Positions 1 to 8,648 of a stretch of DNA of 64,000 bases are shown piece by piece. The notes under the pieces are model-generated. The model saw only the letters and a list, made by a program, of their open reading frames with translations. It was not told the DNA's origin and made no database searches. Position 1 is the first letter of the stretch. Every line of letters starts with the position of its first letter. The stretch is from CAWBFD01 sp963788115. Lineage in GTDB: Bacteria > Actinomycetota > Thermoleophilia > Solirubrobacterales > 70-9. Made by a program: the position numbers and the translations under genes. Location: the NCBI GenBank assembly GCA_963788115.1, contig CAWBFD010000002.1:1-64000 (forward strand), in the 5' to 3' direction.

Positions 1-42
1 GGGCTGCTCATCGCGCATAGGAGGAGCGCGCAGAGTGGCCCA

Positions 43-684
43 GTGGCTGGTTTTCCTCGTCTCAAGCAGGCGTCCCGGATACCCACAGCTAGACTCCCCG
101 GCGGGTTGCGGCTCTTTCGTCGCAAATCGAAGGACGCTGAACGCCCCGGGCCGGCTCCGGCGGAGATGCGTGGACGCGCCGCGGAGATCGACGACCCCAG
201 CGCCCTCGACTGGGAGGTCGTGTGGGAGGCACTCAAGACCGAGCCGCCCGCGGACAGTCCCGCGACGATCACCCAGGAGCTCGGGCTCGGCGAGGAGCGG
301 GAACTATCTCAGACGACCACCGAGATGGCCGCGACCGAATTCAGCGGGACCCGACATGGGCGACACGTGGCCCTGCGGATGGGCGTGGTTCCCTCCGCGT
401 GGCGCGAACGGGGCGCCAACGAGGTCCAGGTGCAGGCGCCGGTCGCGCCGTTCCGGCTCCGCGAAGACGATGGTCGCCTCGTCGCCGAGCCGGGCGCGCC
501 TTCGGAGGTCGAAGAGCTCCTCGCCGGCCTGGTGCCGGCTCCCGACGTTTGGCGCGATGTCGTGGTCGAGGGGGGGCCGGACGGCATCCTCGCCCGCCGG
601 CCGATCAAGATGAAGACAAACCCCCAGGGCTACGTTTACGACCTCTGGCTCGTCGAGCGCCTGGCGGATCGCCTCGGCGCCTAG
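43..684 (+). CDS. Hypothetical protein, start uncertain
   Basis: I do not recognise this protein of about 213 residues. The GTG at 43 is used as start, but the frame is open back to base 1, so the gene may begin before the window. A GGAGG-like site at 19-24 is better spaced for a GTG at 35, which lies in another frame. There is no signal peptide or membrane segment. Residues about 60-70 (LDWEVVWEAL) look helical. The second half alternates hydrophobic and polar residues, as in a compact beta domain, and ends VYDLWLVERLADRLGA. The next gene lies 101 bp downstream on the same strand and is also uncharacterised. Confidence 0.5.
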   Translation: MAGFPRLKQASRIPTARLPGGLRLFRRKSKDAERPGPAPAEMRGRAAEIDDPSALDWEVVWEALKTEPPADSPATITQELGLGEERELSQTTTEMAATEFSGTRHGRHVALRMGVVPSAWRERGANEVQVQAPVAPFRLREDDGRLVAEPGAPSEVEELLAGLVPAPDVWRDVVVEGGPDGILARRPIKMKTNPQGYVYDLWLVERLADRLGA

Positions 685-785
685 GACGTCGCCGGAGAGT
701 CAACCACCGTTCGGCCCCTCGGTTCTGGTCAGGGGAGTGCACCTATGGGCCAGTCCCTGGCGAGTTCCGGCCGTAGGATCTCCTC

Positions 786-1967
786 GTGGCCACGCACAAT
801 CGGGCCGCCTTCAGCCCGGACGACGTCGAGGACGCGAAGCGCGGGCACCCGGATTTCGACCTCCGGGAGTACGCGGAGCGACGCGGCCTGGAGTTCCTAG
901 ATCACGGCATGCCCGCGGGCTTCGGCGCCGCCTTGCCGCGCGAGGAGGAGCTGCAATCGAACGTCCTGCGCGGGACGCTGCCGGGCGGGGGGTACGGGGT
1001 GCTGGCCCACGAGGGGCTCGAGATTGGATACTCGATCGACAGCCTGGACTGGGGTGGCACCTTCTACGACGAGCGAGTCAGGGCCAAGGGCAGCTTGAAC
1101 CCGCTCGACTCGCCGAGCGCCCTGGTGCGCGTCCCCTGCACCGTCGCGGCGATGCGGGTCCCGGAGACGGCCGGGACCCACCCCTACATCCGCATCGACA
1201 CGCGGCGGTCCTCCCCGCCGTTCTCGTTCACCAACTGCACGAAGCTCGACCAGCTCCTGGGCGAGAAGGGGTGGAGCATGTGGTGCGAGCCCAAGCCCGA
1301 CCCGGAGACGGTGGAGCGCCTCGTGGCCGACCCCGTCGCGGGACTCCTGCGCGCGCACTCCGACGACGGCCTGTTCCAGGTCGTCGTGTGGTGGGGGACG
1401 CTCGTCGTGCGCCGCAACGGCTTTCTGCGTCCCGAGGACGTCGACGAGCTGGCGCAGGCCGCGAGCCTCGTCGCCGAGCGCCTGCGCGAGGTGTGCGTGA
1501 CCTTGGCGGAGCCGAGGGCCTTCGACATCCAGCTTCCGCCGCCCCCGAGTGATCCCCGCGACCTGCCGGCCGGCTTCCACCCCGGCGAGGAGTGGCGCAG
1601 GCGGGCGCTGGAGATCGCCGAGCGCCACGGGCTCGCGCTCGAGAACCCGGTCGCCTACCACCGTGCCTTTCCCTCCCTGCCCGTGCCGGGAACGGCGTAC
1701 GTCGTCCTGCGCGGGGAAATCCCGCACGTTGGTCGGGGTCGGCTCGCCGTCCACCGCGAGCGCGATGCCGTCCGCCCCGCGGTCGTGATCGCCGCCCCCC
1801 GCGCCGGGCCTACGCCGCCGGGTGGCATGCCGTTCCGCGAGCACGGGGCCCGGCTCGAGGTGGCCGATGGCATCTGCGCCGTGTGGAGCACGCAGAGCTG
1901 GTCGGGTTATGCCCTGTCCGACCACATCCACGGGTTCTGCGCCTCGGCCGCTGCCGTTTTCGGGTAA
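786..1967 (+). CDS. Hypothetical protein
   Basis: A 393-residue cytoplasmic-looking protein beginning at GTG 786; I cannot assign a family. It has no signal peptide. The middle contains the run FQVVVWWGTLVVRRNGFL near residues 199-215, followed by a helical stretch (DVDELAQAASLVAERLREVC). The C-terminal part restarts with a second similar block (GEEWRRRALEIAERHGLALENPVAYHRAF). This gives a two-block layout that may reflect an internal duplication or two related domains. The long competing frame on the opposite strand (897-2039) reads as low-complexity arginine/proline sequence and is a shadow. Confidence 0.6.
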   Translation: MATHNRAAFSPDDVEDAKRGHPDFDLREYAERRGLEFLDHGMPAGFGAALPREEELQSNVLRGTLPGGGYGVLAHEGLEIGYSIDSLDWGGTFYDERVRAKGSLNPLDSPSALVRVPCTVAAMRVPETAGTHPYIRIDTRRSSPPFSFTNCTKLDQLLGEKGWSMWCEPKPDPETVERLVADPVAGLLRAHSDDGLFQVVVWWGTLVVRRNGFLRPEDVDELAQAASLVAERLREVCVTLAEPRAFDIQLPPPPSDPRDLPAGFHPGEEWRRRALEIAERHGLALENPVAYHRAFPSLPVPGTAYVVLRGEIPHVGRGRLAVHRERDAVRPAVVIAAPRAGPTPPGGMPFREHGARLEVADGICAVWSTQSWSGYALSDHIHGFCASAAAVFG

Positions 1968-2242
1968 TCGCGGGAGTGCCCAGCCGCTCTCTGAGGGCGT
2001 TGGCCAGGTCTCGCTTCCGCTCTCGCGTGCCGCCGGCACCGACCGAGGGTCTCGAGCAACCGCCGCTCAGTTCCCTTCCTCGCGCATAGCAGCGGCGACA
2101 GGCGTGCGCTCGTCCCTTCAAGGGGCGGGAACCCGCCCCCCGGGGGACGGAAAGCCGACGTCGAAGACACAGGTCAGCCGCATTTCCGCGGAGCCGGCGA
2201 ACTGGGAAGATCGCCTTCGTCAACCGACCGAGGAGACGTCAC

Positions 2243-3994
2243 ATGATTTCGAACAGCTCCACAGCCATGACCAGGCTCTCCGGACGGCTCGCCCGCGTCG
2301 CCTGCGCATGCGTCCTCCTCGCCGGCGGGCTCATCGTCGGACTCGCCGCCTCCGCGCAGGCGGCCACGCTCTCTGTGAACTGCGACACCGGCGGCGATCT
2401 CCAGGCCAGGATCAACGCGGCGACCTCCGGCGACACCATCCTGGTGAAGGGGACCTGCATCGGGACCTTCGAGATCACGGGCAAGGGCCTCACGATCAAG
2501 GGCAACCCCACGGCCACCCTCGACGGCGACGATGTGTTCACCACGCTGTCGATCAACGCGGCGGGGAGGTCCGTCCGTCTGAGGAAGTTGACCGTCACCG
2601 GTGGCGCCGCACCGTTCGGCGCCGGCATCACGAAGACGACGGGGAGCCTCATCCTGAACAGGGTCAGGGTGACCGGCAACGTCGCGGCTAACACCGCCGG
2701 ACCCTCTGGTGGGGGAGGCATCCTCTCTGGAACCGGGGCCGTGACCCTGATCGAGTCGACCGTCAGCGCCAACCGGGCCCTGGCCACGGGTGCCGCCACT
2801 TCGGCGCGAGGCGGCGGACTCTTCGTCAACGACGGCAACCTGACCGTCAAGAACTCGCTGATCTCGGGCAACCGGGCAACCGCCTCCCCGGCCGCCGGGG
2901 AGAGCACCGCGGCAGGGGGTGGTTTCTATCTCGAGAGCGGCAACCTCGTCCTTCGGGGAAGCACGGTCTCGGGGAACCGGGTGACCGCATCCTCTCCGAG
3001 CCACGCTCAAGCCCATGGGGCCGCCGGGTTTCAGATCTCTGGCTCGAAGGCTGACATCTCCGCCAGTCTCGTAAGGGCGAACGTCGCCACGGCGAGCTCG
3101 ACATCCGGCGCTTCGGACGCCGGGCAGACCCTGTTCAGCGATGCTTCCCCCGTGTCCGTCCGCGACTCGCGGATCATCGCCAACATCGCCACCGCCACCT
3201 CGTCCTTGAGCGCCGACGTCGAGGGTGGCGGGTTGTTCACGAACTACGGGCTCACGCTCGTCCGCTCCACCGTCGACGGCAACAGGCTGCATGCGACCTC
3301 CAGTGGCTCCGGGGACGCCCTGGCAGAGGGGGGCGGCGTGATGACGGGCACCCCGACGAGGCTCATCGCCTCGACGCTCTCCCGCAACCAGGTATCGGCG
3401 CAGACGTCCGCGGCGGCGAAGGCCAGCGCCTGGGGCGGCGGCGGCTACGTCACGGACCTGAAGGCCACCAACTCGACCATCGCCCTGAACACGGTCAAGG
3501 CGACGGCTACCGGAGTTGGGGGAACCACGTACGCCGACGGCGGCGGCCTGGATGCATATGGCTGCTGCTCGATCGTCGACTCGACAGTGGCCCGCAACAG
3601 CGTCTCGACCAACGGGGGACCGGTCGAGAGCTGGGGCGGAGGTCTCCTAACGTCATCGGGCGTCACGCTCGAGGCCACGATCGTCGCCAACAACACCGCC
3701 GCCAACGGCGCCGACTGCAGCGGCGGTCCGATCTCGAACGGCCGCAACCTCATCCGCAAGCCCCTCGATTGCTCCTTCGCCAAGAAGAACACGGACAAGG
3801 TGGGGAAAGACCCCAAGCTGGGGGTGCTGAAGAACAACGGCGGGTCCACCCAGACCATGGCCCTCGCTCCGGCCAGCCCGGCCCGCAACGCCATCCCCAA
3901 GGCCGCCTGCGCGGTGGCGAAGGACCAGCGGGGGGTGCACCGACCCCAGGGCCCCCGATGCGACATCGGCGCGTACGAGCGGAAGGCGAGGTGA
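2243..3994 (+). CDS. Secreted right-handed beta-helix protein with choice-of-anchor Q C-terminus
   Basis: 583 residues, ATG at 2243 preceded by GAGGAG at 2230-2235. The first ~40 residues form a signal peptide with a basic start, a VLLAGGLIVGLAASAQA core and probable cleavage after AQA. The body consists of many short beta-helix turns rich in N, T, S and G, with recurring units such as 'STVSGNRVTA', 'SLISGNRATA' and 'STVARNSVST'. The end, GPRCDIGAYE, is the hallmark tail of the choice-of-anchor Q / parallel beta-helix family. Such proteins are exported and are thought to act at or outside the cell surface, often binding carbohydrate. No LPXTG or lipobox is visible. It appears monocistronic, and its exact ligand cannot be told from sequence. 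Confidence 0.85.
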   Translation: MISNSSTAMTRLSGRLARVACACVLLAGGLIVGLAASAQAATLSVNCDTGGDLQARINAATSGDTILVKGTCIGTFEITGKGLTIKGNPTATLDGDDVFTTLSINAAGRSVRLRKLTVTGGAAPFGAGITKTTGSLILNRVRVTGNVAANTAGPSGGGGILSGTGAVTLIESTVSANRALATGAATSARGGGLFVNDGNLTVKNSLISGNRATASPAAGESTAAGGGFYLESGNLVLRGSTVSGNRVTASSPSHAQAHGAAGFQISGSKADISASLVRANVATASSTSGASDAGQTLFSDASPVSVRDSRIIANIATATSSLSADVEGGGLFTNYGLTLVRSTVDGNRLHATSSGSGDALAEGGGVMTGTPTRLIASTLSRNQVSAQTSAAAKASAWGGGGYVTDLKATNSTIALNTVKATATGVGGTTYADGGGLDAYGCCSIVDSTVARNSVSTNGGPVESWGGGLLTSSGVTLEATIVANNTAANGADCSGGPISNGRNLIRKPLDCSFAKKNTDKVGKDPKLGVLKNNGGSTQTMALAPASPARNAIPKAACAVAKDQRGVHRPQGPRCDIGAYERKAR

Positions 3995-4170
3995 GGGGAT
4001 TGAACCAGCGAGCTTCCCGCCCGCTTCCCCTTCCGCACGCTGTCGGTGACGCTCAAGCCGGAGTCGACCTCCACGTAGCGAACGAACAGCGAAGGCATGG
4101 CCAGCAGCGGTAGAAGCAAGTACCCACCAGGAGCCCGCTGTTGGCGAAAACGTAAGGTTCAGCCAGGAGA

Positions 4171-4242
4171 GCGGACGACGGGGCTCGAACCCGCGACCCC
4201 CAGCTTGGGAAGCTGATGCTCTACCAACTGAGCTACGTCCGC
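4171..4242 (-). tRNA. tRNA-Gly (anticodon CCC)
   Basis: The minus strand folds as a cloverleaf of 72 nt. The acceptor arms are GCGGACG and CGTCCGC, the D arm is GCTC...GAGC, and the T arm is GCGGG-TTCGAGC-CCCGT. The anticodon loop TTCCCAA (plus-strand 4205-4211) gives anticodon CCC, which reads GGG glycine codons. The 3' CCA is not encoded. No integrase or attachment-site duplication is visible beside it. Confidence 0.93.
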
Positions 4243-4284
4243 GAGGAAGCCTCATTCTAGGCGCGGCGGCGTAGCCTTGTTCGG

Positions 4285-4809
4285 GTGAGCGCTCGCACCT
4301 TCGCAGTGTTCATCGCCGTGCTGGCGGTCGTCGGGCTGCTCGGCTTCGGGCTGATCCAATCGAGCGCCGATCCCGCGATCGAGGTCGGCGAGCCCCTGCC
4401 CGAGGCGGAGTTGCCGTTGCTCGACGGTGCCGGGACCCGATCGGTCTCCGACTACGAGGGCAGCTGGGTCCTGGTCAACTTCTGGGCCTCGTGGTGCGAT
4501 CCGTGCCGCGACGAGGCGCCCGCGCTGGAGCGGGCCTGGCGCGAGCACGGGGGCGACCGCTTCGTCGTGCTGGGCGTGGACACCCAGGACACCACCGACG
4601 ACGGACGCGCCTTCGCCCGCGAGTTCGGGCTCACCTATCCCTCTGTGCACGACGGCAGCGGCGACTACCACGACGAGCTGCGGATGACCGGCGTTCCCGA
4701 GTCGGTCCTGGTCGACCCGTCGGGCGAGGTCGCGCTCTACCGCCCGGGGCCGTTGACGGCCGAGGACCTCGAGACTCACGTGGAGCCGATGATCACGGAG
4801 CGCGGCTAG
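4285..4809 (+). CDS. TlpA/ResA/CcmG-like thiol:disulfide oxidoreductase
   Basis: 174 residues, GTG start at 4285. Residues 5-25 form one uncleaved N-terminal membrane anchor, so the thioredoxin fold faces outside. The redox motif is W70-C-D-P-C74 in NFWASWCDPCRDEAPALE. The TlpA-type features VVLGVD (after the central strand) and the cis-proline region MTGVPESVLVDPSG follow. Family members reduce the CXXCH haem-binding cysteines of apocytochrome c. The stop overlaps the GTG of ccmH (TAGTG), so the two are translationally coupled. This supports a CcmG/ResA role over a general TlpA role, although no ccmF or ccsA lies in the window. Confidence 0.88.
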   Translation: MSARTFAVFIAVLAVVGLLGFGLIQSSADPAIEVGEPLPEAELPLLDGAGTRSVSDYEGSWVLVNFWASWCDPCRDEAPALERAWREHGGDRFVVLGVDTQDTTDDGRAFAREFGLTYPSVHDGSGDYHDELRMTGVPESVLVDPSGEVALYRPGPLTAEDLETHVEPMITERG

Positions 4810-5379
4810 TGAGCCCGGTCGCGGCGCCGAGTCGCCCCTCGCCGGCCCGTTCGGGCGGCCGGCTGAAGCCTTCGTCCGGTCCCGGCCGGACAAAGGCTTC
4901 AGCGGCCGCTCTGGCGGCGCTCATCGCCGCCGTCGCGGCGCTCGCGGCCGCCCCCGCCCAGGCCCAGACGCCCGAGCCGCAGGCGAGCCTCCCGGACCTC
5001 GAGGACGAGGTCATGTGCATCGTCTGCGGCGTGCCCCTGGGGCAGGCCCCCGATGCGCCCCAGGCCGAGCGCGAGCGCGCCTTCATCCGCGAGCTGATCG
5101 CCGAGGGCCGGACCAAGGACGAGATCAAGGACGCGCTCGTCGTCGAGTTCGGCGAGAACGTGCTGGCCACGCCCGACACCGAGGGGTTCGACCTCGCGGC
5201 CTGGCTCGTGCCGGGGCTCGGCGATCCTCGTCGCCGCCCTCGCGATCGGATTCGGCGTCCGGCGCTGGCGGCGGGAGACGCCTCGCGACGGCCCGGGCCC
5301 GGACGGCTCGGCGGGGTCGCCGGAGGACCCGCGCGAGTCCGAGCGCCTCGACGCCGATCTGGCGCGCTACGACCTCTAG
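4809..5379 (+). CDS. ccmH: Cytochrome c biogenesis protein CcmH (frameshifted)
   Basis: Starts at GTG 4809, overlapping the upstream CcmG-like stop. A signal segment (AALAALIAAVAALAAAPAQAQ) precedes the CcmH domain, with VMCIVCG holding the CXXC pair that relays electrons to apocytochrome c. The helical hairpin RAFIRELIAEGRTKDEIKDALVVEFGENVLATP follows. The frame then shifts at about 5219-5221 (CTC-G-GCGATC). Skipping one G restores AILVAALAIGFGVRRWRRE, a normal CcmH C-terminal membrane helix, and a stop at 5377-5379. As written, the frame runs on to 5498 as non-coding-like sequence and would lose the anchor. This is either a sequencing insertion or a recent mutation; the rest of the gene looks fully conserved. 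Confidence 0.8.
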
Positions 5380-5461
5380 GCACTCGCACCCGTGGCGCGC
5401 TTGTTCGGAAATCCCGAACGAAAGCGCCATTCCTGGCGCGGAGCGCCCCACGCCGCTGGCG

Positions 5462-6058
5462 TCAGAGCCGCGCGCACTGGTCCTCCTTGTTCCCCTGAAC
5501 GACGTTGCCGCCACCCCTCGGCCGCGGAACGTTCTCCTTGCACTGAAGGTTGCCGTCGACCCTGTTGAGCGAGATCCTGACTCCGCCGGAGTTCTGGAAC
5601 GCCTGGATGTTCCCGCCGACGGCGTTGTCGATCGCCCTCAACCGCGACCGGTTCTCGTCGTAGAGGATGTCGCCCGTGACGCGGGTGCCGCGCACGAGCG
5701 CGCCTCCACCCTGGACGACCTGGACGCTGCCACCGACGCGGGAGTTGCGCACGGCGACGCGGCGGGCGTTCTCGCCCTGGACGTTGCCGATGACCCGGAC
5801 GCGCGCCGCCCGCAGCACAGCCCTGCGCTCGACCTTGATCGTCCCCTGAACCCGGGTGCCCGTGAGCCGGCAGGTCGCGCCCTGCGGGACCCGCAGGTTG
5901 TCGACCGTGGTCGCCCCGATCGCTCCCCTGCAGACCCGCTCCTCCGCCCGGGCCGACGCCGCCAGCATGTGCGTCAGCCCCAGGGTCGCCGCGATCGTGC
6001 CGGCGATCCAGAGGAGGCGCAGCCTCGTCGGTCCGGGGCCCATGAACACATCCGCCAT
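5462..6058 (-). CDS. Secreted polymer-forming-like small repeat protein
   Basis: 198 residues. I place the start at ATG 6058 because AAGGAGG lies 7 bases upstream, although the frame is open further to 6142. A membrane/signal segment (LLWIAGTIAATLGLTHMLAASARA) is followed by a mature part built of short strand-turn units, each a V/I-rich strand ending in G or N: 'VRVIGNVQGENARRVAVRNSRVGGSVQV', 'VTGDILYDENRSRL', 'VGGNIQAFQN', 'VDGNLQCKEN'. This spacing resembles a small beta-helix or bactofilin-like stack, but I do not recognise a named family. Two cysteine pairs (CRG...TCRL and LQCKEN...DQCARL) could form disulfides. Its function is unknown. Confidence 0.7.
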   Translation of the reverse strand: MADVFMGPGPTRLRLLWIAGTIAATLGLTHMLAASARAEERVCRGAIGATTVDNLRVPQGATCRLTGTRVQGTIKVERRAVLRAARVRVIGNVQGENARRVAVRNSRVGGSVQVVQGGGALVRGTRVTGDILYDENRSRLRAIDNAVGGNIQAFQNSGGVRISLNRVDGNLQCKENVPRPRGGGNVVQGNKEDQCARL

Positions 6059-6138
6059 TGTCGTACCTCCTTGGTCGCGCATCTCCACCAGCATCGCGCC
6101 CAAGGGTGTCCACCGATGCTGAGCGGGGCCTTGGAGCA

Positions 6139-6498
6139 TCATGAGACTTCTCTCACCCAGAGGAGATGGCGAGCACGGCCAGGGTCGGCGAGCCGATCCT
6201 CACGTCGTCGCCCCGGGAGCCGGAGGCTCGAGACGTATAGCCGCGACGTGGGATGGTCGCGGAGGGCCCGGAGCAAGGCCGCGTACACCGCCAGCGGGCG
6301 AGCGATTTCCCGCGCCGACTTGCTCTTGCGGAACCGGTCGACGTCGTCTAGCTCGGCGACCGCTTCGGCCGCATGCTGCCGGAGGTCGTTGGGGGTGCCC
6401 TGCGTTTGGATACCGAGCGGTGAGCTGCGTTCACTGTGGTGCGGCCGATGCCAGCCGAAGCCATCGTGGACAACGGCACCCCGCGGCGGCCAATCCAA
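6139..6498 (-). CDS. Uncertain short ORF, possible gene remnant
   Basis: A 119-residue open frame of which only the middle looks protein-like: LRQHAAEAVAELDDVDRFRK followed by SAREIARPLAVYAALLRALRDHP. The first 35 residues and the last 25 look like read-through of non-coding GC-rich sequence. No ribosome-binding site is visible, and I recognise no family. It lies beside another broken frame (6500-6743) and the SRA-HNH gene, in a stretch that looks like accumulated debris. It is probably a fragment of a lost gene. Confidence 0.25.
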   Translation of the reverse strand: MDWPPRGAVVHDGFGWHRPHHSERSSPLGIQTQGTPNDLRQHAAEAVAELDDVDRFRKSKSAREIARPLAVYAALLRALRDHPTSRLYVSSLRLPGRRREDRLADPGRARHLLWVREVS

Positions 6499-6499
6499 A

Positions 6500-6743
6500 A
6501 CCGGGCCCAGGCGGGGGGCGGTTCAACTCATCTTGGCGGTCGGGTCCGGTGACCAGCTCGAGCCAGCTTTCCCACGCCTCGACCCGGAGTCGCTTCCATT
6601 CCTCGGGGTGATGGGGGGTCGTCCAGCAGCCGACAGAGCGCCCGATTCTCGGCCTCGCCAGGCACGAACACGGGCGGGTGGAACGCCGGTCGACGGCGAC
6701 GGTGCCTGGCCCCGGGTTGCGCTCCGCCCGAACGCGTTCTCAT
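6500..6743 (-). pseudogene. Frameshifted gene remnant
   Basis: On the minus strand one frame reads EAENRALCRLLDDP. At the C-run near 6613-6620 the sensible reading moves to a neighbouring frame, giving HPEEWKRLRVEAWESWLE and then LVTGPDRQDELNR. Both halves look like real soluble helical protein, whereas neither frame alone does throughout. No full-length gene remains and no family is recognised. Together with the remnant at 6139-6498 it fills the gap between the secreted protein and the SRA-HNH gene. Confidence 0.3.
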
Positions 6744-6860
6744 CGCAGCTAGTTCAGCACGGTTGAGGGACGGTTTAAAGTGCGCGGGTCGTTGCCCGGC
6801 GATACGTGGCGATGCTCGACCGGCGTTCTGGACCCTCCCCTGGTCTACCGCTGTTTGCAG

Positions 6861-8012
6861 TCATCGGGCTGACCCGTGGATCGCGCGGTGATAGGCAGCA
6901 TGCTGAAAATCCAGTCCATGGTCGGGATCAATCGCTAGCTGACCGATTTGAGTGCCGTCCAAGAGTTCGACGACGTTGCCTTGCCCGTCGAGGCCAATCA
7001 CACCTCGGTCGAGCTTGACGTGGTCATTGGGGCATAGGCAGAGCACGTTGCTTGCCTCGTCCGGACCATGGTGCGGCTGCCCCACAGGCCGTAAGTGCGC
7101 CCCCTCTGCATATGGCCCGGCGGGCGTCTCGAGGCGTCCACCACACACTTGGCATCGAAATCCGTAAAGGGCCTTCACCCACTGCGTGACGGCCGTGTTG
7201 CGGACGAGCCGCTGGACCGTCGCGAACGCTTGGCGGTCGTTGCCCGAGGGCGGGGTCCCCGGCTTGGGGTTGGTGACAGGGTTTGGGCTCGGGGACCGAA
7301 CGAGCCGAAATCGCCAGATGTCGAAACCGGAGTGCCCGGTGTCCTTCCAATAGCTCTCGACGTAGTAGAGGCCGTCATAGCGGTATCCGGTGGGTGGCGG
7401 GTGAGCCGGGTCGCCCCCGGCACCACGAGCGACGCGGACCGGCAGACCGTTATCGGCGCTTAGGGCCAGAGCAAGGTTTTGCCTTGTGAGGGCCTGATCA
7501 GCGACCTGCGCGCCACGAGCATCCTGACCGCCGTGCCCCGTGTAGATCAGCTCGTCGCCGAGATCCTGGTCGTCCTCGTAGCCCCCGGAGATAACGATTG
7601 AGTCCGCCCCCTCAAGGGCTGAACCAGAAATACCGGCCTGCAAGGGGCGGTGGATACCGGCCGCAGCGACTTCTTGGCGTGAGCTAAACACCGTGCCGAC
7701 CGCAACGCCGGGTACGTCTCCGAACACTCGATCCGCCACGGGGGCGTCGACCACGTCTGGCGCATCCAAACCGGGAGAGGGCCGAGGATGAGGCCGCGCT
7801 AGGGGCGACACGCGCTCGCAGCTGCCGCAAGTCACTTCACCAGGCCCCCGGTCGGTGAACTGCGTCGGCTGGCCCTTGTACGGGCGCGGACTGATATTGC
7901 AGATCGGCGTGCCGTCGCCGGCGTCCTCGTGGAGGCGGTCGGCAGGGTTCTTGCCGTCCTGCGTCGTGATCTGCAGCCGGTTGTTCGGCGTCGTGTAGCT
8001 CACGCCGTCCAA
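6861..8012 (-). CDS. SRA(YDG)-HNH modification-dependent endonuclease
   Basis: 383 residues. Residues ~93-240 form an SRA/YDG domain, with FGDVPGVAVGTVFSSRQE, a GADSIVISGGYEDDQD loop, and Y-D-G at 212-214 in GYRYDGLYYVESYWKD. SRA domains flip out and read 5-methyl- or 5-hydroxymethylcytosine. Residues ~280-340 form an HNH nuclease with Cys287/Cys290, H306 (EGAHLRP), and Cys325/Cys327 with N329 and H331 (LCLCPNDHVKLDRG). The SRA-HNH fusion is known in bacterial enzymes that cut modified DNA, so a defence role against modified phage DNA is likely. The first ~85 residues hold a separate small CXXC segment (TCGSCERV) and may belong to another fused or fragmentary protein; a start near residue 87 is possible. 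No methylase partner is nearby. Confidence 0.85.
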   Translation of the reverse strand: MDGVSYTTPNNRLQITTQDGKNPADRLHEDAGDGTPICNISPRPYKGQPTQFTDRGPGEVTCGSCERVSPLARPHPRPSPGLDAPDVVDAPVADRVFGDVPGVAVGTVFSSRQEVAAAGIHRPLQAGISGSALEGADSIVISGGYEDDQDLGDELIYTGHGGQDARGAQVADQALTRQNLALALSADNGLPVRVARGAGGDPAHPPPTGYRYDGLYYVESYWKDTGHSGFDIWRFRLVRSPSPNPVTNPKPGTPPSGNDRQAFATVQRLVRNTAVTQWVKALYGFRCQVCGGRLETPAGPYAEGAHLRPVGQPHHGPDEASNVLCLCPNDHVKLDRGVIGLDGQGNVVELLDGTQIGQLAIDPDHGLDFQHAAYHRAIHGSAR

Positions 8013-8247
8013 CCGTAGCCGGAAGCGTCGGCGCGGTGCCCGCCAGGCACTGGTGCCCGCGCGTCGCAGCTCAACCCCCGGCGCTTACCAACTCGCGCCC
8101 GCTGCCCCGTCTTCTGTCGCAGTCGGACCCTCGCACCTGACGACCAAGCGCGAAGTCGGCCGTTAAGCAAGCGAAGTGCTCAGCTAGCCGCGAACGCCTG
8201 GCCCAGGCGGGTCCGGGTCATCACCCGCGAGCACACGCTGCTCGAGA
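8013..8247. other. Intergenic stretch, nothing recognised
   Basis: The 235 bp between the divergent SRA-HNH gene and the small plus-strand ORF at 8248 contain stop codons in the frames checked and no tRNA or obvious hairpin. They must hold the promoters of both neighbours, but no clear -35/-10 pair was identified. Confidence 0.4.
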
Positions 8248-8607
8248 ATGGTTCGATACACGTTGTCCGAGCCCGACGCCGACCGTGCGCTGCGGGGCTA
8301 CGGCGTCAGTTCCCTGATCGTCGATCGCGACTCCGGCCTGCTGGTCACCGGCGTGGTGGAGTTCGCGCCGCCCCCCGTATATGGCGCTCATCTGGCGATC
8401 AACCTCCACGCCATCGGCCTGCGGGAGCCGCGGCCCGAGCTCCACCGCTTCTGTGATCCGCTTGGCTCCACCACCGTCTTCGTGCAGCAGATCGCGCAGG
8501 ATCTGAACTCCAGCTACGAATCAGAGCTGCGGCGGCTCGCACCGATTGCCGCCCGAAGGCTCGACGGAGTCGAGGGATTGCACGGTGAGTGTTCGCGCAG
8601 CGAGTGA
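8248..8607 (+). CDS. Hypothetical protein
   Basis: 119 residues, ATG at 8248. The composition is protein-like throughout, with alternating beta (YGVSSLIVDRDSGLLVTGVVEF) and helical (TTVFVQQIAQDLNSSYESELRRLAPIAARRL) parts and no signal peptide. I recognise no family. A competing minus-strand frame (8221-8445) is shorter and less protein-like. It precedes the sulfotransferase gene by 41 bp on the same strand, which makes a two-gene unit possible. Confidence 0.5.
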   Translation: MVRYTLSEPDADRALRGYGVSSLIVDRDSGLLVTGVVEFAPPPVYGAHLAINLHAIGLREPRPELHRFCDPLGSTTVFVQQIAQDLNSSYESELRRLAPIAARRLDGVEGLHGECSRSE

Positions 8608-8648
8608 CGACGCCGCGCGACCGAATCGCGAAACGATAAGCACGACCG

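Noticed and set aside
897..2039. 380-codon minus-strand ORF
   Set aside because: Shadow of the plus-strand gene at 786; arginine/proline-rich with no protein-like pattern.
4171..4242. tRNA-Gly as an island attachment site
   Set aside because: No integrase, no repeated tRNA 3' end and no change in gene character nearby.
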